Shown: piece after piece, positions 11,371 through 24,829 of the stretch
Position numbering within the stretch: the first letter of the stretch is position 1
Layout of the letters: each line of letters opens with the position of its first letter
Source of the DNA: Ligustrum vulgare
Taxonomy: Eukaryota > Streptophyta > Magnoliopsida > Lamiales > Oleaceae
Reading direction: 5' to 3'
NCBI GenBank assembly: GCA_963555705.1
Contig: OY743177.1
Coordinates: forward strand, 186,001-250,000
DNA: 64,000 nt
Program-made: the position numbers and the translations under genes
Notes under the pieces: model-generated
What the model was told of the DNA's origin: nothing
Databases searched by the model: none
What the model saw: only the letters and a program-made list of their open reading frames with translations

Positions 11371-12639
11371 TTAGTGTCATTTTACCACTATTCTTTTGTC
11401 TAAGTCATGCTCTTGCTATTTTGTGTACTCTCCATAATAGGATAATCTATATTATATTCTGTGCAAGGTAATTAGGCAAGCCGTGACTTGCTTGAAGAGC
11501 ACACTATTTCACTTTTCTCATATTTTGTATACTGTTGAGGTTCTGATAACATGGGTGACCCATTTCCTTCTCTCCTGTAAGTGGTTTGGTTTGGTTTATC
11601 AATTCAAAATTTGCTGAAACATGCATTCATTTATTCCTTCATTTATTGCTTTACTAGTTTGGTTTATTCTAGGTGAGATATAGGCTGAAACGTGCACAAA
11701 ATTCAGCCCATCAGTGTAATGCACTTAATGCTTCAATCGATATTATAAGTTGGAGCTTAATTCATATGGTGAATATTGATGCATCAGTTGGCTCCAAATG
11801 CATTCTAGCTCAGCATTTTGCATTAATTAAACACTCAATTCCAAAACCAAAACACAATACAGTTACAATTTCAGAAAATAGCAGGTTTTCATTCCAAAAT
11901 AGTAATTCATAACATTAACAATCATGTTCAAACTTACACAAACATTTCAAAAGGTAACAATTCTATTCCAAAAGAAAAATGAATACAAGAGTTCTTCAAA
12001 ACTCTCGACTCAAATTTACACCTGAACCATTTAAACACCAACCAACAGAAACTTGAAACTGATTGCTTTCTGCCATTTTATCATGTTCAAAACTGATTCT
12101 ACCAAAAGTCTTTTTCTTTCTGCCAATTGTGTCAAAGATCGATACCAAAAAGATTCAAAACCATACTTCCACTTTGATTCATCGTATTTCTCTCTCTCTC
12201 ACACACACACACACAGACTGCACAATAGAGCTCGTTCCTCTTTATCCGCCACCACCGCCGGCGAAAATCAATGGCAAAAGTATTGAATGGCCGAGTACAA
12301 AACCTGGACAAATCAGAACCGAAACAAACAAAGATTCTTCCACCAACGACGAGTGGAAGAGAGAGGTAGAGACCCAATCGCCAGTTGAAGAGAGAGGCTG
12401 CTGGGTCGTGAAGAAGAAGCTGTGTTTGAGAATAATAGGGTTTCACAAATTGGGAGTATTGGGATAAATTTCAGAAAATGCTGGGAGTCTTGGGCCTTGG
12501 CATTATCTGGGTTTTTTGTATTAGTTTAAGTGGGGGGTAATTTGGTCAATTTGTATTTAGGTGTAAAATATTTGGTGCAATATTATGTTTCTATAACGGG
12601 ATTGATTAGACTAGATTTCAAGAATCAAAATGAAGAAAA
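11371..12639. other. Intergenic region without a recognised gene
   Basis: It contains an AT-rich stretch, a dinucleotide repeat and a moderately GC-rich part (12230-12470) that can be translated but resembles no family known to me. That part could be an untranslated leader or a fragment of a mobile element. Confidence 0.35.
12187..12214. repeat. CT/CA dinucleotide microsatellite
   Basis: A compound (TC)n(AC)n tract, a common simple repeat in plant leaders and intergenic DNA. Confidence 0.8.
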
Positions 12640-13130
12640 TAGCCTCTTCTTGTTATGTACATGCCCAATTAATTGGGCCAGACCTAATAATTATATTAAT
12701 TAATATGAATAATTAATCTAGGCCTATTAATAGTCCTATTGTGACTAGGGTTAGAGTTTTTAGGTGCATGTATTAATAAGTGCACTATTATAGAAAAATC
12801 AAAAGAGAGTCGCATTTTCTAGCGCAGTGTTTTTCTCTTGCTAGCATAAAGAGAAAAATCATTATTCTCTCAAATTCATTCCAACTGTTGGAAATTGATG
12901 GAGTTCCAAATTCAACTCGCTATGTGGAATTCTGTTACTGGCTGGACAATTGGACAGCTGGTGGTAACAAGATTGTACCTCTTGTTTCATATTTCAGATT
13001 CACAGCATTCATCAAAGGTATTATCTTTATCACGGATTCTATCTAAGTGCAAGGTTGATCCAGGCTTATGGTTTCGAGTCTTTTAATTGCGGCTATGCAT
13101 CTATGACTCGAACCTTACAGTGGTATCAGA
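12640..13130 (+). mobile_element. LTR-type remnant ending in a tRNA-Met primer site
   Basis: TGGTATCAGAG, complementary to the 3' end of initiator tRNA-Met, lies at about 13119-13129, one base after a segment ending ACCTTACA. This is the usual order of a 5' LTR end and primer-binding site. The upstream AT-rich 450 bases are taken as the LTR, but its start was not defined and no 3' LTR was found. Only a stub of the element remains. Confidence 0.55.
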
Positions 13131-13653
13131 GTCTACCTTGTTACTTGTTAGAGTTTATTAATTCTTTAATGAATTCAATGTGATCTTGTTATCTAGCTTT
13201 TGGGAAATATGATTTTCTTGCTCTAAATCTGATTTAGAAAAGAAAATTGATTTTTGGGTCGAAAGTTGAATCGAAAAATGGATTGGAAATAGGCGGCGGC
13301 AAAGCCGTCGGAGGTGGCGGGCGCACCAGGACATACAGCAGTGCGCACCCGATGCTACTACGCAGCAGTGCACGACACTGCTGTCGCAAGGGAACTCGCA
13401 GCAGCGATGGTAGTCGGGTACGCAGTAGTGCGCATAACTATTGTCGCGAGGTACAAATGCAACGCGAGATGATTGTCGCCGATGCAGATGCAGCGCACGG
13501 CGCTGTTGCTATATAAGTAGCGGCACTGGTTGCAGATGGCGAAGGATTCCCGCACATTGGAGATGCTCTTAGGAATCCATCACACCACCAACAGTTTTTG
13601 AATTTTGTTTGGATATCATCAGTTACCTTTTTTATTTGATTCTATAACTAAAA
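13131..13653 (+). other. Retroelement leader with GC-rich imperfect repeats
   Basis: Downstream of the primer site is a 5' untranslated-like sequence that becomes GC-rich at 13290-13510, with repeated GCAGCAGTGC-like units. No gag domain is recognisable. It ends near a Stowaway insertion. Confidence 0.35.
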
Positions 13654-13928
13654 TACTACTTCCATTCCATAAAGATAGGCTCGTTTTCCTTTTTTGATTG
13701 TCCCAAATTATGTCACTTTCTTTTTTATGGGTATATTAATATCTTAATTTTCTAATATACCACTATTTAATATACATTATTATCAATAAATATGAACTAC
13801 TTATTATTCAATATAGGGGTATATTAGGTAGAATGTAAATAAATTTATAATTTCAACATATATTAATTATATTTTCTTAATCCGTGTGAAAATATAAATG
13901 AGTCTATATTTGTTGGACGGAGGGAGTA
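13654..13928. mobile_element. Stowaway (Tc1/mariner) MITE
   Basis: The left end CTACTTCCATTCC and right end GGACGGAGGGAG are the degenerate Stowaway terminal repeat, which reads CTCCCTCCGTCC on the opposite strand of the right end. TA flanks both ends. The inner termini (GATAGGCTCGTTT and GAGTCTATATTT) also pair. At about 270 bp, without coding capacity, it fits the class. Confidence 0.8.
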
Positions 13929-15194
13929 TGTTATTTTTGTTTTAAAGTAATCCCAAATTAGTGGCATTTTTCAAATATAAAATATTCAATGTGTCAAAAT
14001 ATATATATCTACACACACATACCAAAGGAAGTTTGGTTATGCTTACAAGTAATGGGTAGCGGATGCCCTCGTGAAAAAATAAAAATAAATAAAAAAATAA
14101 AAAGGTTGGCTCACCATACCTTATGCCTGAATGCGGTCCACATGGCATTCTTTATCCCACTTAATGCAAGGCACGTCTGCAAGGAGTTAGTTCAAATTGA
14201 TGGCGCTTCAACTCTTCATTTTTCGACAAAAAATGGTGGATATGTGTTTACTTGCAAGCATTTGTGTGCAAAAACCCAGGTAAGAGGTACGTACAAACAT
14301 TTTCAACGACAACAAATGAAGAAATCTTAAAACAATCTGTTTAAACCTTAATGAGAAACGGCCACACGCACTTCTAGCTCTCCGCGAGACCCGTAATTCT
14401 CTCTCGTTTCCCTTTTTCGATCATCAATACAATTTTTTTTTTCTGTGCTGACGTATCCACATTTTGGCATCTAATCTAAGCGTTTTATTTGGTTCATAAT
14501 ATGATGATTACATTTACATTTTTGAAGCCCAAAATCTTTCCTTAGGAGCCTCCAAACCTTGACCAGAACTCCTGCATCATTCCAAAAGCATAGTATCTAT
14601 ACATACATATTATATGCATTTTGTGTATATCTTCTTATGCTTAAACTTTATATATTAACCTTTCCTGTAATGCTGGATTCTGGTCTGGGCTTTTCATCCA
14701 GTTATTGATAATTTTGTCCTTGTCACCTTCCAAAACCTTTCTGTTAGGAACATTTTTTTCCATTAATATAAAGATTCATATCTTAATTGTTGCATTTGTT
14801 TTTAGATCATCTGGAATGATTTGAAGGCTTTCATTTTGATTCGACTCTCTCTGTGAACATTCTTTGAAGGTTGGCCTTTGTGTGGCAAGAATTTTGGGAT
14901 TATTTAGAGGAATTTTATGATTCCTATTGTGATACCTGAGAAAATTCTAGCCTCATTATAGTTCTTGGGGGTTTTTGTGCTGTGGTTGGATTTGAAGGGT
15001 GCAAAAGGACACGTGATCAAGATTCTTTTTAGCCTTAAGATTGACTGAATTTGGTTTTTAATCGTCCTAAATTCCATTCAGTATTTGTAAAATTGTGTCT
15101 TGGAACAATTGGGGCTGCCACGAATCATTTTAAAACTTCAAGCTTGGAACGCTGATTGTGCACATCTCACAATCATCTGCCTTGTTTTCAAAGA
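13929..15194 (+). promoter_or_regulatory. Upstream and leader region of the CDK-like kinase
   Basis: No other gene is recognised here. The stretch must contain the promoter and 5' untranslated region of the kinase gene at 15195. A short translatable stretch at 13989-14330 matches nothing I know. Confidence 0.4.
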
Positions 15195-18100
15195 ATGGGC
15201 TGCATTTGCTCAAAAGGATCTAATGCAGATGATTATATTGCTGAGAATGAGACTGAAAAAGAAAAAGAGCTAAATAAATCTCCGGTGAAGATGATTGCTC
15301 CACTGTGCGGAGAAGAGGTTATAGTAGGAGTAGTTAACAATCCTAGGACTGAAGGTTCTCTTCACTCACGATCTAAAACGACGTCAGAATCAAATGAGGG
15401 CTCTTATAAGCCTGGAAATGTGGAGGAAAATGGGAAAACGAGAATTATTGAAAGGCCTAAGAATGGCCACCAGAGGCGTTCAACTCCGGACATGGGAGTC
15501 AGTAGAACGCTACAAACAACATCTGGGATTGTTAGTATGCCACATGGTGCCAAAGAGGAGCAGATCTCTGCAGGATGGCCATCTTGGCTAGTTTCAGTTG
15601 CAAGAGACGCCATCCAAGGCTGGGTTCCTCGAAGCGCCGAATCGTATGAAAAGCTAAATAAAGTGAGTTTTCTAGCCTCTTTATATTTTCCTTATTTCTG
15701 CTCAATTTTGGTATAGTGATGATTTCATCCTTATGCAGATTGGACAGGGAACTTACAGTAGTGTTTACAAAGCCCGTGACCTAACAAATGATAAAATTGT
15801 AGCAATGAAAAAAGTAAGATTTGTTAAGATGGACCCAGAGAGTGTTCGCTTCATGGCAAGGGAAATTTGTATTCTGCGAAAGTTAGACCATCCAAACATC
15901 ATGAAACTTGAGTCAATAGTGACATCAAGGATTTCGGGAAGTTTGTACCTTGTATTTGAATACATGGAGCATGATCTTGCTGGACTTCTAGCCTCACCCA
16001 AGGTCAAATTCACAGAACCACAGGTAAATAATCTTGTATCGGGTTCTTAAATTCATGGTCATCAATCATATACACTATGGTATTCTATCAATAACAGGTA
16101 TCCGTTCGAATACAAATTTATGAATGATTTATAAATTCTTTGAAAGTCAAATGTTATTTTCAATCACAAACTTATAGCTATTGCTCATTATTATTCACAT
16201 TTCGTGGGACGAACTACTGTTCATCTTTATAAATGTTTTATAAAGTTCACATTCGATGTTGTCTAAAAATAGTTCATTTGAGATAAACAGTAATTTTTAA
16301 GAGAATATATGGTTATAAAGTAGGGAGTCTTTTTGTGTTTATGTATAATATTATTTTATTGATAAATATGTGATTGAAAAGAAGAAGAAAAAAAATTGTT
16401 ACATATTTAAAGGGGGCCAAACAGAGCAAATTTTCCAAATGGTGGCTTAACAACAATTGAATTTACAGGAACTTCCTTCAGTTATCAAATCTTGGATATA
16501 TACGTCAAGCCATGACCATATAGCTTCTTTCCTTAATCTGAAGGATAACCACAGACAGTTATTAAATTTTACTTCTTTGCTATTTTAGTGTCACCACAAA
16601 ATCGAACAAGAGAAACAAGATATTGCCTAGACTTGTGTATAAGAATGAATAACAAAATTTTGATCGTTGCTTAGAAGTTTTTATGTACCAGAAAATATCA
16701 AAATTGACCCACTATTTGTAGAAATTGGGTTTAATTATATTGATTTTTAGAGGAATATGTGGTTAAAATGTAATAAAAATTTTTTGGGTATATGTTTAAT
16801 ATTATTTTATGGGTTAATGTGTAGTTGAAAATGAGTTTTTGAAAAATTCATTTTCAAACAAATGGATATCAAACAAGTGCTAAGTATCATGATGCTACAT
16901 TATTGATTGCACTTCCATTAGACACTATCAAAAGTTTATTTATTTATTTTTTAGCTGGGTGGGGGTGGGGGTGTTGAATGGCTAATGTTCCTCTTGAAAA
17001 TTTCTTTCTTTTCAGAACACTGTGACAATATCAAGAGTTCATATATTATATGACCCTTGTGTGAACTGCAATTGCAGATTAAATGTTATATGCAGCAATT
17101 GCTTAGGGGGCTAGAACACTGCCACAATCATGGCATACTTCATAGAGATATCAAGGCTTCAAATCTTCTAGTTGACAATAATGGAATTCTGAAGATTGGA
17201 GACTTTGGTCTGGCTAATTTCTTTAAGCCTGATCATAAGCAGCCGTTAACAAGTCGCGTTGTAACTCTATGGTACAGAGCTCCTGAACTTTTGTTAGGTG
17301 CAACAGAGTATGGAGTGGCAATCGATATGTGGAGTGCTGGCTGCATCCTGGCTGAATTGTTTGCTGGGAAGCCTATCATGCCTGGAAGAACAGAGGTATT
17401 GCCTTTTGAATTCAGTATTTAACTTGACTCTTATATACTCTAGTTTCTTTTGGACCAACTATAATATTAAGGGGTTTTACAATGAACAATTTTTGTTTTG
17501 GATCACAAAACGTGAAATTGTGAAAACTATCTTCACTGCCTGAAATTGTGAAAAATATGTTTCAGGTGGAGCAAATGCATAAGATATTCAAGCTATGTGG
17601 TTCACCTTCTGAGAAATACTGGAAGAAATCAAAATTACCACATGCTACTAGTTTTAAGCCACAGCATCCTTATAGGCGCTGTGTTGCTGATACGTTCAAG
17701 GACTTCCCTTCATCAGCTTTGGCTCTTGTAGATATACTCCTCTCAGTAGAACCAGAGGATAGGGGTACAGCTTCTTCAGCACTGAAAAGTGAGGTAATTT
17801 ACTTGCTTGGCTCTTCGGAACTAGAATTAGCAGCTTCACTTGCTTCAATTGATCTGCCGGATTTCTGCGCACACACAATTAAAGCTGCAAAACTTATGTT
17901 GATAGTGTGACTCATCATGTTTGATGTGTGCTACTTTCTCACTAGTTTCAATGATTAACTATTAATGTATGTTTGACTTTCAGTTCTTTACAATGAAGCC
18001 TCTTCCCTGTGATCCATCTAGTTTAACAAAGTATTCTCCGAGTAAAGAGTATGATGCCAAGCTACGTGAAGAGGAAGCAAGAAGGTGAGAAATCAAATAT

Positions 18101-19500
18101 CTTTATGCCACAATTCTACCACTTTCTAACACAAAATTTTGGGAATTCCGTCTACCAATAATGTTTTTCTCTGATAATATAACTTATTTTTCCTGCTAAA
18201 GTTCTTGTGTCCTATCAAGTTAGCAGTAGTTACATATTATGAAATTTAAAATTTTTAGATAAAGTTCCATCTTCAATAGGCAAAAAAAGTCACCTTATGG
18301 TGCTTCCATATGAGGCAATATTTCCCTATGACTTTCACAAATTATTATCAATACATAATTTATTTGTCACGTCATTTGATTATTATGATATTATTATTGT
18401 CTGCTTTGTCATGCTTTAATCACTATTATATAATTTATATTATTGCTCTATGACTTCAGAACATTGGATTGTGACAAATTACTATGGCCTAAGTAAACCA
18501 TATGAATATCGTATGCTTTGTAATGCTTGTTTTACTGTCTTATTTAAGACGAAAAGCTGAGAGTGTAAAAGGAGGTGGAGCTGAATCTATTAGGAATAAT
18601 TCAAGACAATCAAAGGAACAACCGGAGGGACAGGTTCATCCACTTTTTCAATGCTTCTTCTCCGTCTTTTTTCCTTTAAATTTTTCATAATTATTCTGAA
18701 CAAAACAGGGACAATCAAATAAAAGCACCAGTGTGAAGTACAATTTACAGGAGGACAGCGGATCTGGCTTTCCAATCGAGCCACCAATAGGAAATCTGAG
18801 AAATGGTTGTTCTCATTCTAATTCAATGATTCATCCTAATGCAGTAGGATACTCGCGGAATAAAAAGGTAAAGGATGATGCTAGTCATATGTTCCCAGAG
18901 CGGACTAGCTCATCTCAACATGGTGGAGAGTTGATAAGACAAGGTTCGCGAATGCATCCATCAATAGTAGACTCGTTCCATCATTCAAGGGGTGCTGATG
19001 GAACATCTACTAACGACTCATTAGTATGCTCTCAAAACTGGCTGGTTTCATTTCCTTGACCTTTTTACTAGACAGAATTTGAACAACCGGCTTCATCAAA
19101 ACTATTTCTTAACATATCTTAATGCACTCTTTCTAATTTTCTTGACGGTCTTTAAAGGAGAATTTCAATTAAAATGATGCAAACCGTATTATTATCCATG
19201 TTTCTCTCTTGGCCGAGGATCCATAGATTCTATACTAATGGTTGTTCAGTACTAAACTGATCGACGAGCATTATTTTCTTGTTTTAGTTGTGGTAGCTAG
19301 CTCTTGCATATTTTCAGAATTGACTTGTGCATTTTCAGAGTTATGTACCAAAGAGGAGCAGGATCCTTTGCTCTGGACCATTGATGCCTCCTGGTGGAAA
19401 CATGGAAGACATGCTAAAAGAACACGAGAGACAAATTCAAGAGGCAGTTCGCAAAGCACGTCTAGACAAGGCCATGACCAAAGAGAACTGCTGCAAGTAG
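15195..19500 (+). CDS. CDK-like serine/threonine kinase (At1g54610/IBS1 type)
   Basis: Eight exons join in frame: 15195-15662, 15739-16023, 17078-17395, 17566-17793, 17984-18084, 18549-18633, 18709-19023 and 19339-19500, giving 653 residues. The ATG at 15195 is chosen because it begins MGCICSKG, an N-myristoylation/palmitoylation signal typical of this plant group, so membrane attachment is likely. An upstream in-frame ATG at 15156 would bury that motif. The kinase domain has GQGTYSSVYKA, Lys180, HRDIKASN with Asp275, and DFG at 293-295, all intact. The cyclin-contact helix reads DPESVRFMAREI rather than PSTAIRE. A long basic tail ends in the family motif MLKEHERQIQEAVRKARLDK. The substrate is unknown. 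Related Arabidopsis genes affect defence priming. Confidence 0.92.
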
Positions 19501-20407
19501 TTCAACTTGTGGAAGGAAGAAAAGGAGTATCACTTTCCCAACAAGTCCTAAGTATGTGTTTATTAATATTTTGAAGAGGAAATGAATATAATTGGATACG
19601 TCTCTTGTTGCCGAGAGATGGTGGAAAGAGCTGCAAAATGTGGTTTTGTTTGAAACTAATGGCTCTTAGATTTCAATTTGCAGATTTACTTCTCAAGTTG
19701 ATAATAGAGTACAGGGTGACATTTTGTAAGTGGAATTTTACCGTTTGGGTAGGGAATTTCCATGTGTATATTGTATAGTTTGAAGAAGTTGCTCAGTCTT
19801 TGTTATATTGTGCGTGTGCATTGCAAATTCATTTCTTTCATGACTGCTGACGTTAACAATTTAGAAACAGCAGTTTCAGTATACAATCTGGACGGAACAT
19901 GGATTGTTATGCCCTAGGAAGGGTACATAACTAGTTGGAGATGGCAAGTGTGTGTATAAAGGGAAACTTTTCCTTTAGAATAGAAGGTCAATATAAACTT
20001 TTGGTACAAATTAAAAATTATATTAATTTAATCTAAATAAAAGTCAATAATCAATCATTCTCAACTACATATTTTATGAGATCCATAATTTTCAATTACA
20101 TATTGCATCAACTTTTATCAAAATTTGATTTTAACCTCCACCAAGCAGAGGCTAAATTTAATACATAATTTCCTTGGTATAAAACTTTAGTTGCATAAAC
20201 ATAAAAGAAATGACAAGAACTCTATTGATAATAAGCCTATACTAAATCATGTACACTTTAGTTCAAAATTTGAATCTATTGATGATTCCTGATGACCTTG
20301 ACTCAGAACCAGAGATCTTGCTTAGGCTTGCAGGTCAATTCTGAGTAGTGACCATCCATTCGTTGAAGAACGTCTTCCTACGAGCCATGCATTTTTTTTG
20401 AAACCCA
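19501..20407. other. 3' region of the kinase gene and spacer
   Basis: The first 350 or so bases are the probable 3' untranslated region of the kinase. The remainder is AT-rich with no gene seen. Confidence 0.4.
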
Positions 20408-20970
20408 ACCCCCCCCCCCCAACCCCAACCCCAACCCCAACCCCAAAAAAATAAATAAATAAAAAAAGTTCGCACTATGTGCACCACATCTTAATTGTAA
20501 GAAATGTTCATAACCTTTAATCAATATTACAATTATGTCCCCAAACTTTTTTTTCATCGTATTATTATTTTAATTCTTTCATTAATTGATATATCTCGTC
20601 TCTTCAAATCGATTTCTGTTAAAAAATTTATTAAGAGAAATTAAAAATATTTATTTACCGCTTGTACACTTAATAAGTAAAAAAATCAAAAATTTAATTG
20701 AATACTTGTTCATTATTTTAAAGCACGATAATAATAAAAAAAATTGGACGAAAGTCATCATGAAGGACAAAATTTGATAATTATTGAAAATTTAATGATA
20801 AAAACTTGATGAAAAAAATAAAGAACGTAAATGTAATAATCTATAAAGATTATGAACCAAAAATGCAATTCAAATGTGGTATAGTTATAAGAAATTGTGG
20901 TGCAAATATAATTACCCTTCAATTTATTTATTTATTTTTTTTGGGTGGGTGGGTGGGGGGGGGGGGGAAA
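20408..20970. repeat. Fold-back element with simple-repeat termini
   Basis: The left end is a C run followed by AACCCC repeats, TAAATAAATAAA and GCACTATGTGCACCACATC. The right end is, in reverse complement, a C run, CCCACCC repeats, the same TAAATAAATAAA and TTTGCACCACA. Further inside, TTCATAACCTTTAATC on the left pairs with GATTATGAACC on the right. The whole is a roughly 560-bp imperfect palindrome without coding capacity, probably a MITE. Target duplications could not be defined because the borders are simple repeats. Confidence 0.55.
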
Positions 20971-22051
20971 TATAAATATGTATAGATAAAAATTATGATA
21001 CAAGTAACCCAGGAAAAGTGTCCAAAGCGAGCCAACAAACTAGTAGAATCAACAAAGAACAACTTGGATGCAGCCAAGTAAAAGTGACAAGAACAAAAGT
21101 ATCCAGTTCCCAACAATAGATATATAATCCCAGCCCCAAGCATATCCGGGCGTTGAGAGTCCATAATGCTATCTCGAAAATGCGGAAAACATGGTCAAAT
21201 AAATGAACTCTGGGCATATCCAGGAAGAATAATAATAATACAACCGAAAATGCAGGATTATCCGGCCAAAAAGATCATCAAGACAAATGAAAAGCCAACA
21301 TGGCCAATGTCAAAATGGAGATGTCTCATATATTGAATTAAAACATTAGGATACAAGATCGTGCTAGTAAAGCCAGTGCGTGTTGAAGTCCCCAAGGAAA
21401 TAAGTTTTACAATACCATGAGATGATGCATTTAATGATGTTTAAATTTGTGTTCTTATCATAATCGTGCATTTTCTTTACCTACGGAGTCCATAGCTCTG
21501 AACTATGAGATGTTTATTTTTATTTTTTTCGATCAATTGCCATGAGCTCTGAAGGATTTTGAAGCTAAGATACATAGCTATATATTAGTTGGGGCTATGT
21601 TTGGAGGGTCGTTTTGATTCTCTGTCTCTTTTAGATGTATATATTTTTTAAAAATGAAGTTTGAGGCATACGTATGTAAGATTGTAATGAACTATCTGCT
21701 GTCGTTACATTTAGAACACTAAAAAGTAACATATGCTTAGAAAGTTATTTTCCCATCCAGGGATGTCTACCCCTTCTAGCTGATACGTGATGTATTTTGT
21801 ACACGATAAGAATACGGTGGAGATATATTTTGCAAGTTGTTTTTCAAGATATTTTTAATTCTCGTATCCTTTTCATGTTAATTAGTAGAGGATATTTTTC
21901 CTCCATAAGGAACGAAATTTAATTCTCAATATGCGTGACATTTCCCTGAAAGAATTTCTCCTTGTGTTTTAGGCAAGCAAAACATCATGTGATTTTTCTT
22001 ATCTGATTAGAGAAATAAATCTTGCCATTTATTTGCATGGACCTTGCTCTT
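20971..22051. other. Spacer and promoter region of the methyltransferase pseudogene
   Basis: AT-rich DNA with no recognisable gene. The last few hundred bases before 22108 would have been the promoter of the disrupted methyltransferase copy. Confidence 0.35.
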
Positions 22052-22060
22052 CTATAAGTA
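22052..22060 (+). promoter_or_regulatory. Possible TATA box of the broken GXM copy
   Basis: CTATAAGTA lies about 50 bases upstream of the ATG at 22108. It is the only good TATA-like match close to the start. Confidence 0.35.
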
Positions 22061-22377
22061 GTGTTTCAGTCGAGCATATAGCAGAGATTTAGAGTTGTTC
22101 AAGAAATATGAAGTCCAAGAGCCAGCCTTCAATGATCAACCTTAAGCTTATGGTCCTCTCCTTTTTCTCTCTCTTAGTTCTCTATGTAATTCTCAAAAAT
22201 CGAATTATTCATCTTTTCAGCCAATGGGAAGATCATCATATCCATCATTCTTATCAATTTGCAACAAAATACCTCCCTCTCTATCCACATCCCTTGTTCA
22301 CTAAGCAACTTCACAGGTGATATCCAAAAAGACTTGCAAGAAGTCTCTAAAACACTGAGAGTCCTCGAAAAGAAGTC

Positions 22378-24829
22378 TGTCACAACCCAATTTTATTTAG
22401 TCAAAGTCATAGTTCAATAAGAACTAAAATGGACTAAATATTTAATTTGGGTATATTTTGCAATTAAATATACTTAAGGGGGTTTAAATAGATTATATAT
22501 AAGTTGGAGAATTTATTTTATTATTATAACAAGTTATGGACCTAAATATTATGTAAAAAGGTAATGGAGGGACTTAAATTGCAAATTGGAGTAGTGGACT
22601 TTTCCTTATTCTTAAAATATAGTACATTTCCTTATTTCAAAAGATGGAACCAGCTGGGAACGTAAAAAGGGGCCGAAAACGTGAGAAAAGGGAAGAAAAA
22701 GGGGAAGGAAAAAGAGGAGAAAAAGAAGAAGAAAAAGGGAAAGAAAATGAGGAAGTGATCTTGGTTGTCAACTCGAAATTAGGCTTCAATTTTCGTTCTT
22801 CAAGAGGTAAGAAATCATAGAATTATGAGATATTTGTGGTAATTGATTAGGGATTTAACTTACTACTTCCATTCCTTTTCAGTTTGAAAAGGAAAGCTCC
22901 ATTACAAGCTAAACACCTTAATTTCCATCTCTATTTTCAGCAATGTGAGAAATTGAAATTACGGCAAACCCTAGAATTTTATTTGGATTCTTGAATGTAT
23001 AAAATGTTGGGGAAATCAATATTTTTAGTGAGATGATTATTTGAAGGAATTGTTGTAGAGGTTAAACTAAGAATATAAATGGGGCATTATGGTTCTTAGT
23101 TTTGTTAGAATAGAAAAAGGGAATGTTACCATGCTATTTAGTTTGATGGTAAATTTGATGATTATAGATTATTAAAGTGATAAGAAAATTTAATAATCTT
23201 ATATTGATTAAAGGAATTTAAGAATTTTGTTAAGTACGGAGATTCTAAGTCATTATGGTCTTATATATATTTGGGGGTTGAAGTTGTCGTTTATGTGATT
23301 ATTTATATTATATTTCAGGCGGTGAAGAGGAGGTTGGGAAAGCATATCGACCTTCCAAGTTGTGGCCCATATCCAGTGAATGGAAAATACTTTTCTTAAG
23401 AAAATAAGTATTTGTTTAATGTATATTAATTCTAAAAGTATTATGAAATATTTATTTATTATAGTGCTTGTACATAATTATATAAATTGCAGAACTTGAT
23501 TATTTTCAAGTGTTAAGTTTACAGCATGATTTTTAGTATAAAGTGAAGCTTTATTAATAAGCAACTCTTTTAAAGTTAGATAAATCACGTTTTGAGAAAT
23601 ATTACATAAGTAGTAGATATTCCAATATATGTAAAGAGATTTTAAAAACCATCAGAAAGTACCCAGGTGATTTTACCCGCTCTGTACTGATGTGGATCCG
23701 TTTCCGCAGTGTATGACCAGACATAGTGATTTTACCCGCTCTGCACTGATGTGAATCCGTTTCCACAGTGTATGACCAGATATAGTGATTTTACCCGTTC
23801 TGCACTGATATGAATCCGTTTCCACAGTGTATGACCAGATATAATGATTTTACCCGCTCTGCACTATTGTGAATGCGTTTCCATAGTGTATGACTAGTTT
23901 ATAGCATTCGGGCAGCTCTGCGCGCGTATGACCAGAATTTCAGAATCACAGAATTACAGAATTATCAAATTATGGGTACCTTTGGTGTGATTTTTCAGTA
24001 TTATTATAGTTTACCAGAATTCAAGAATTTTAGAATGCAGTTATTTAATTTACAGAATATAAATTTCAGCTTATAGTATCTGGAAATGATATTTTACTCT
24101 TGTTTTCATTGATATAAAGTTATTTATACTCACCTGATTTACAGTTACTCATCTAGAATAAACAGTGAAGTGATTTATGTTTCAATTATGTTTCAAGATA
24201 AGGTATGTATAAGAATTAAAGAATAATTAAAGCTTTTCCAGTATATATGCAAAAACGGGTAAAATATATTTATTTTCGAGCTATCCACTCACTGAGTTAC
24301 AAACTCACAAAATCTTTCTCTATTTCTCTTATCAGATAGTAGCTGAGTTGAGCAACATTGAAGCATGTTGATCCACCAAGTCGAGCCGCATTTTGTTACT
24401 AGTTGTATAACTCATTTTATCATTTTGTATAATTTATATTTCTTTTGGAGTATACTTATCATGTTAGATAAGCCATTTTTAGTTTGTACATAAAAGTTGG
24501 GCTCGCTGCATTTTGCATAGTCAGTATGTTTTGGGGGGGTTTTTTTTATTCTGAAAAACAGAAAGGTCCATTCGCAAGTAATTATTTTTTACTAGTTGGT
24601 TATTATAGGGATATGGGTGCCCATTTGAAATCAAATTTTTATGTTTGAGAAAATTGTTGTTTTTCAAGTGGTTTTTAATCCATTTTCTAAAGGAAATTCT
24701 GTCAAATTTTTTTAAATATTTTTCATAGTCAATGTAGCCTTGGTGGTAGGTCCAGTATCTAGCTGGCGTCTTCCACCGACGCACGACACGTCTTGAGTCT
24801 ATTAGGATGGTTTGAGACAGGTCGTATCA
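22378..24829. mobile_element. 2.45 kb solo LTR inside the GXM pseudogene
   Basis: The element begins TGTCACAACCC and ends GGTCGTATCA (TG...CA), flanked by the 5-bp duplication AAGTC (22373-22377 and 24830-24834). The interrupted coding sequence resumes in register on the other side. No gag or pol reading is present, so it is taken as a solo LTR of a Ty3/gypsy element with unusually long LTRs. It contains a four-copy 59-bp tandem repeat. Confidence 0.8.
23667..23902. repeat. Four tandem 59-bp repeats in the solo LTR
   Basis: Copies start at 23667, 23726, 23785 and 23844, giving an exact 59-base period. The unit begins GTGATTTTACCCGCTCTGCA and ends GTGTATGACCAGATATA. The last copy is the most diverged. 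Such subrepeats are common in U3 regions. Confidence 0.9.

Noticed and set aside
12063..12467. Possible 134-codon gene
   Set aside because: It starts in AT-rich DNA, crosses a microsatellite and resembles no known family.
13989..14330. Possible 113-codon gene upstream of the kinase
   Set aside because: Low-complexity start and no recognisable domain; more likely promoter or leader sequence.
20408..20450. AACCCC repeats as an interstitial telomere
   Set aside because: Plant telomeres are TTTAGGG-type, and these repeats belong to the inverted termini of a local element.
23667..23902. CRISPR-like repeat-spacer array
   Set aside because: The 59-bp units are contiguous without unique spacers, and the sequence is a plant LTR.
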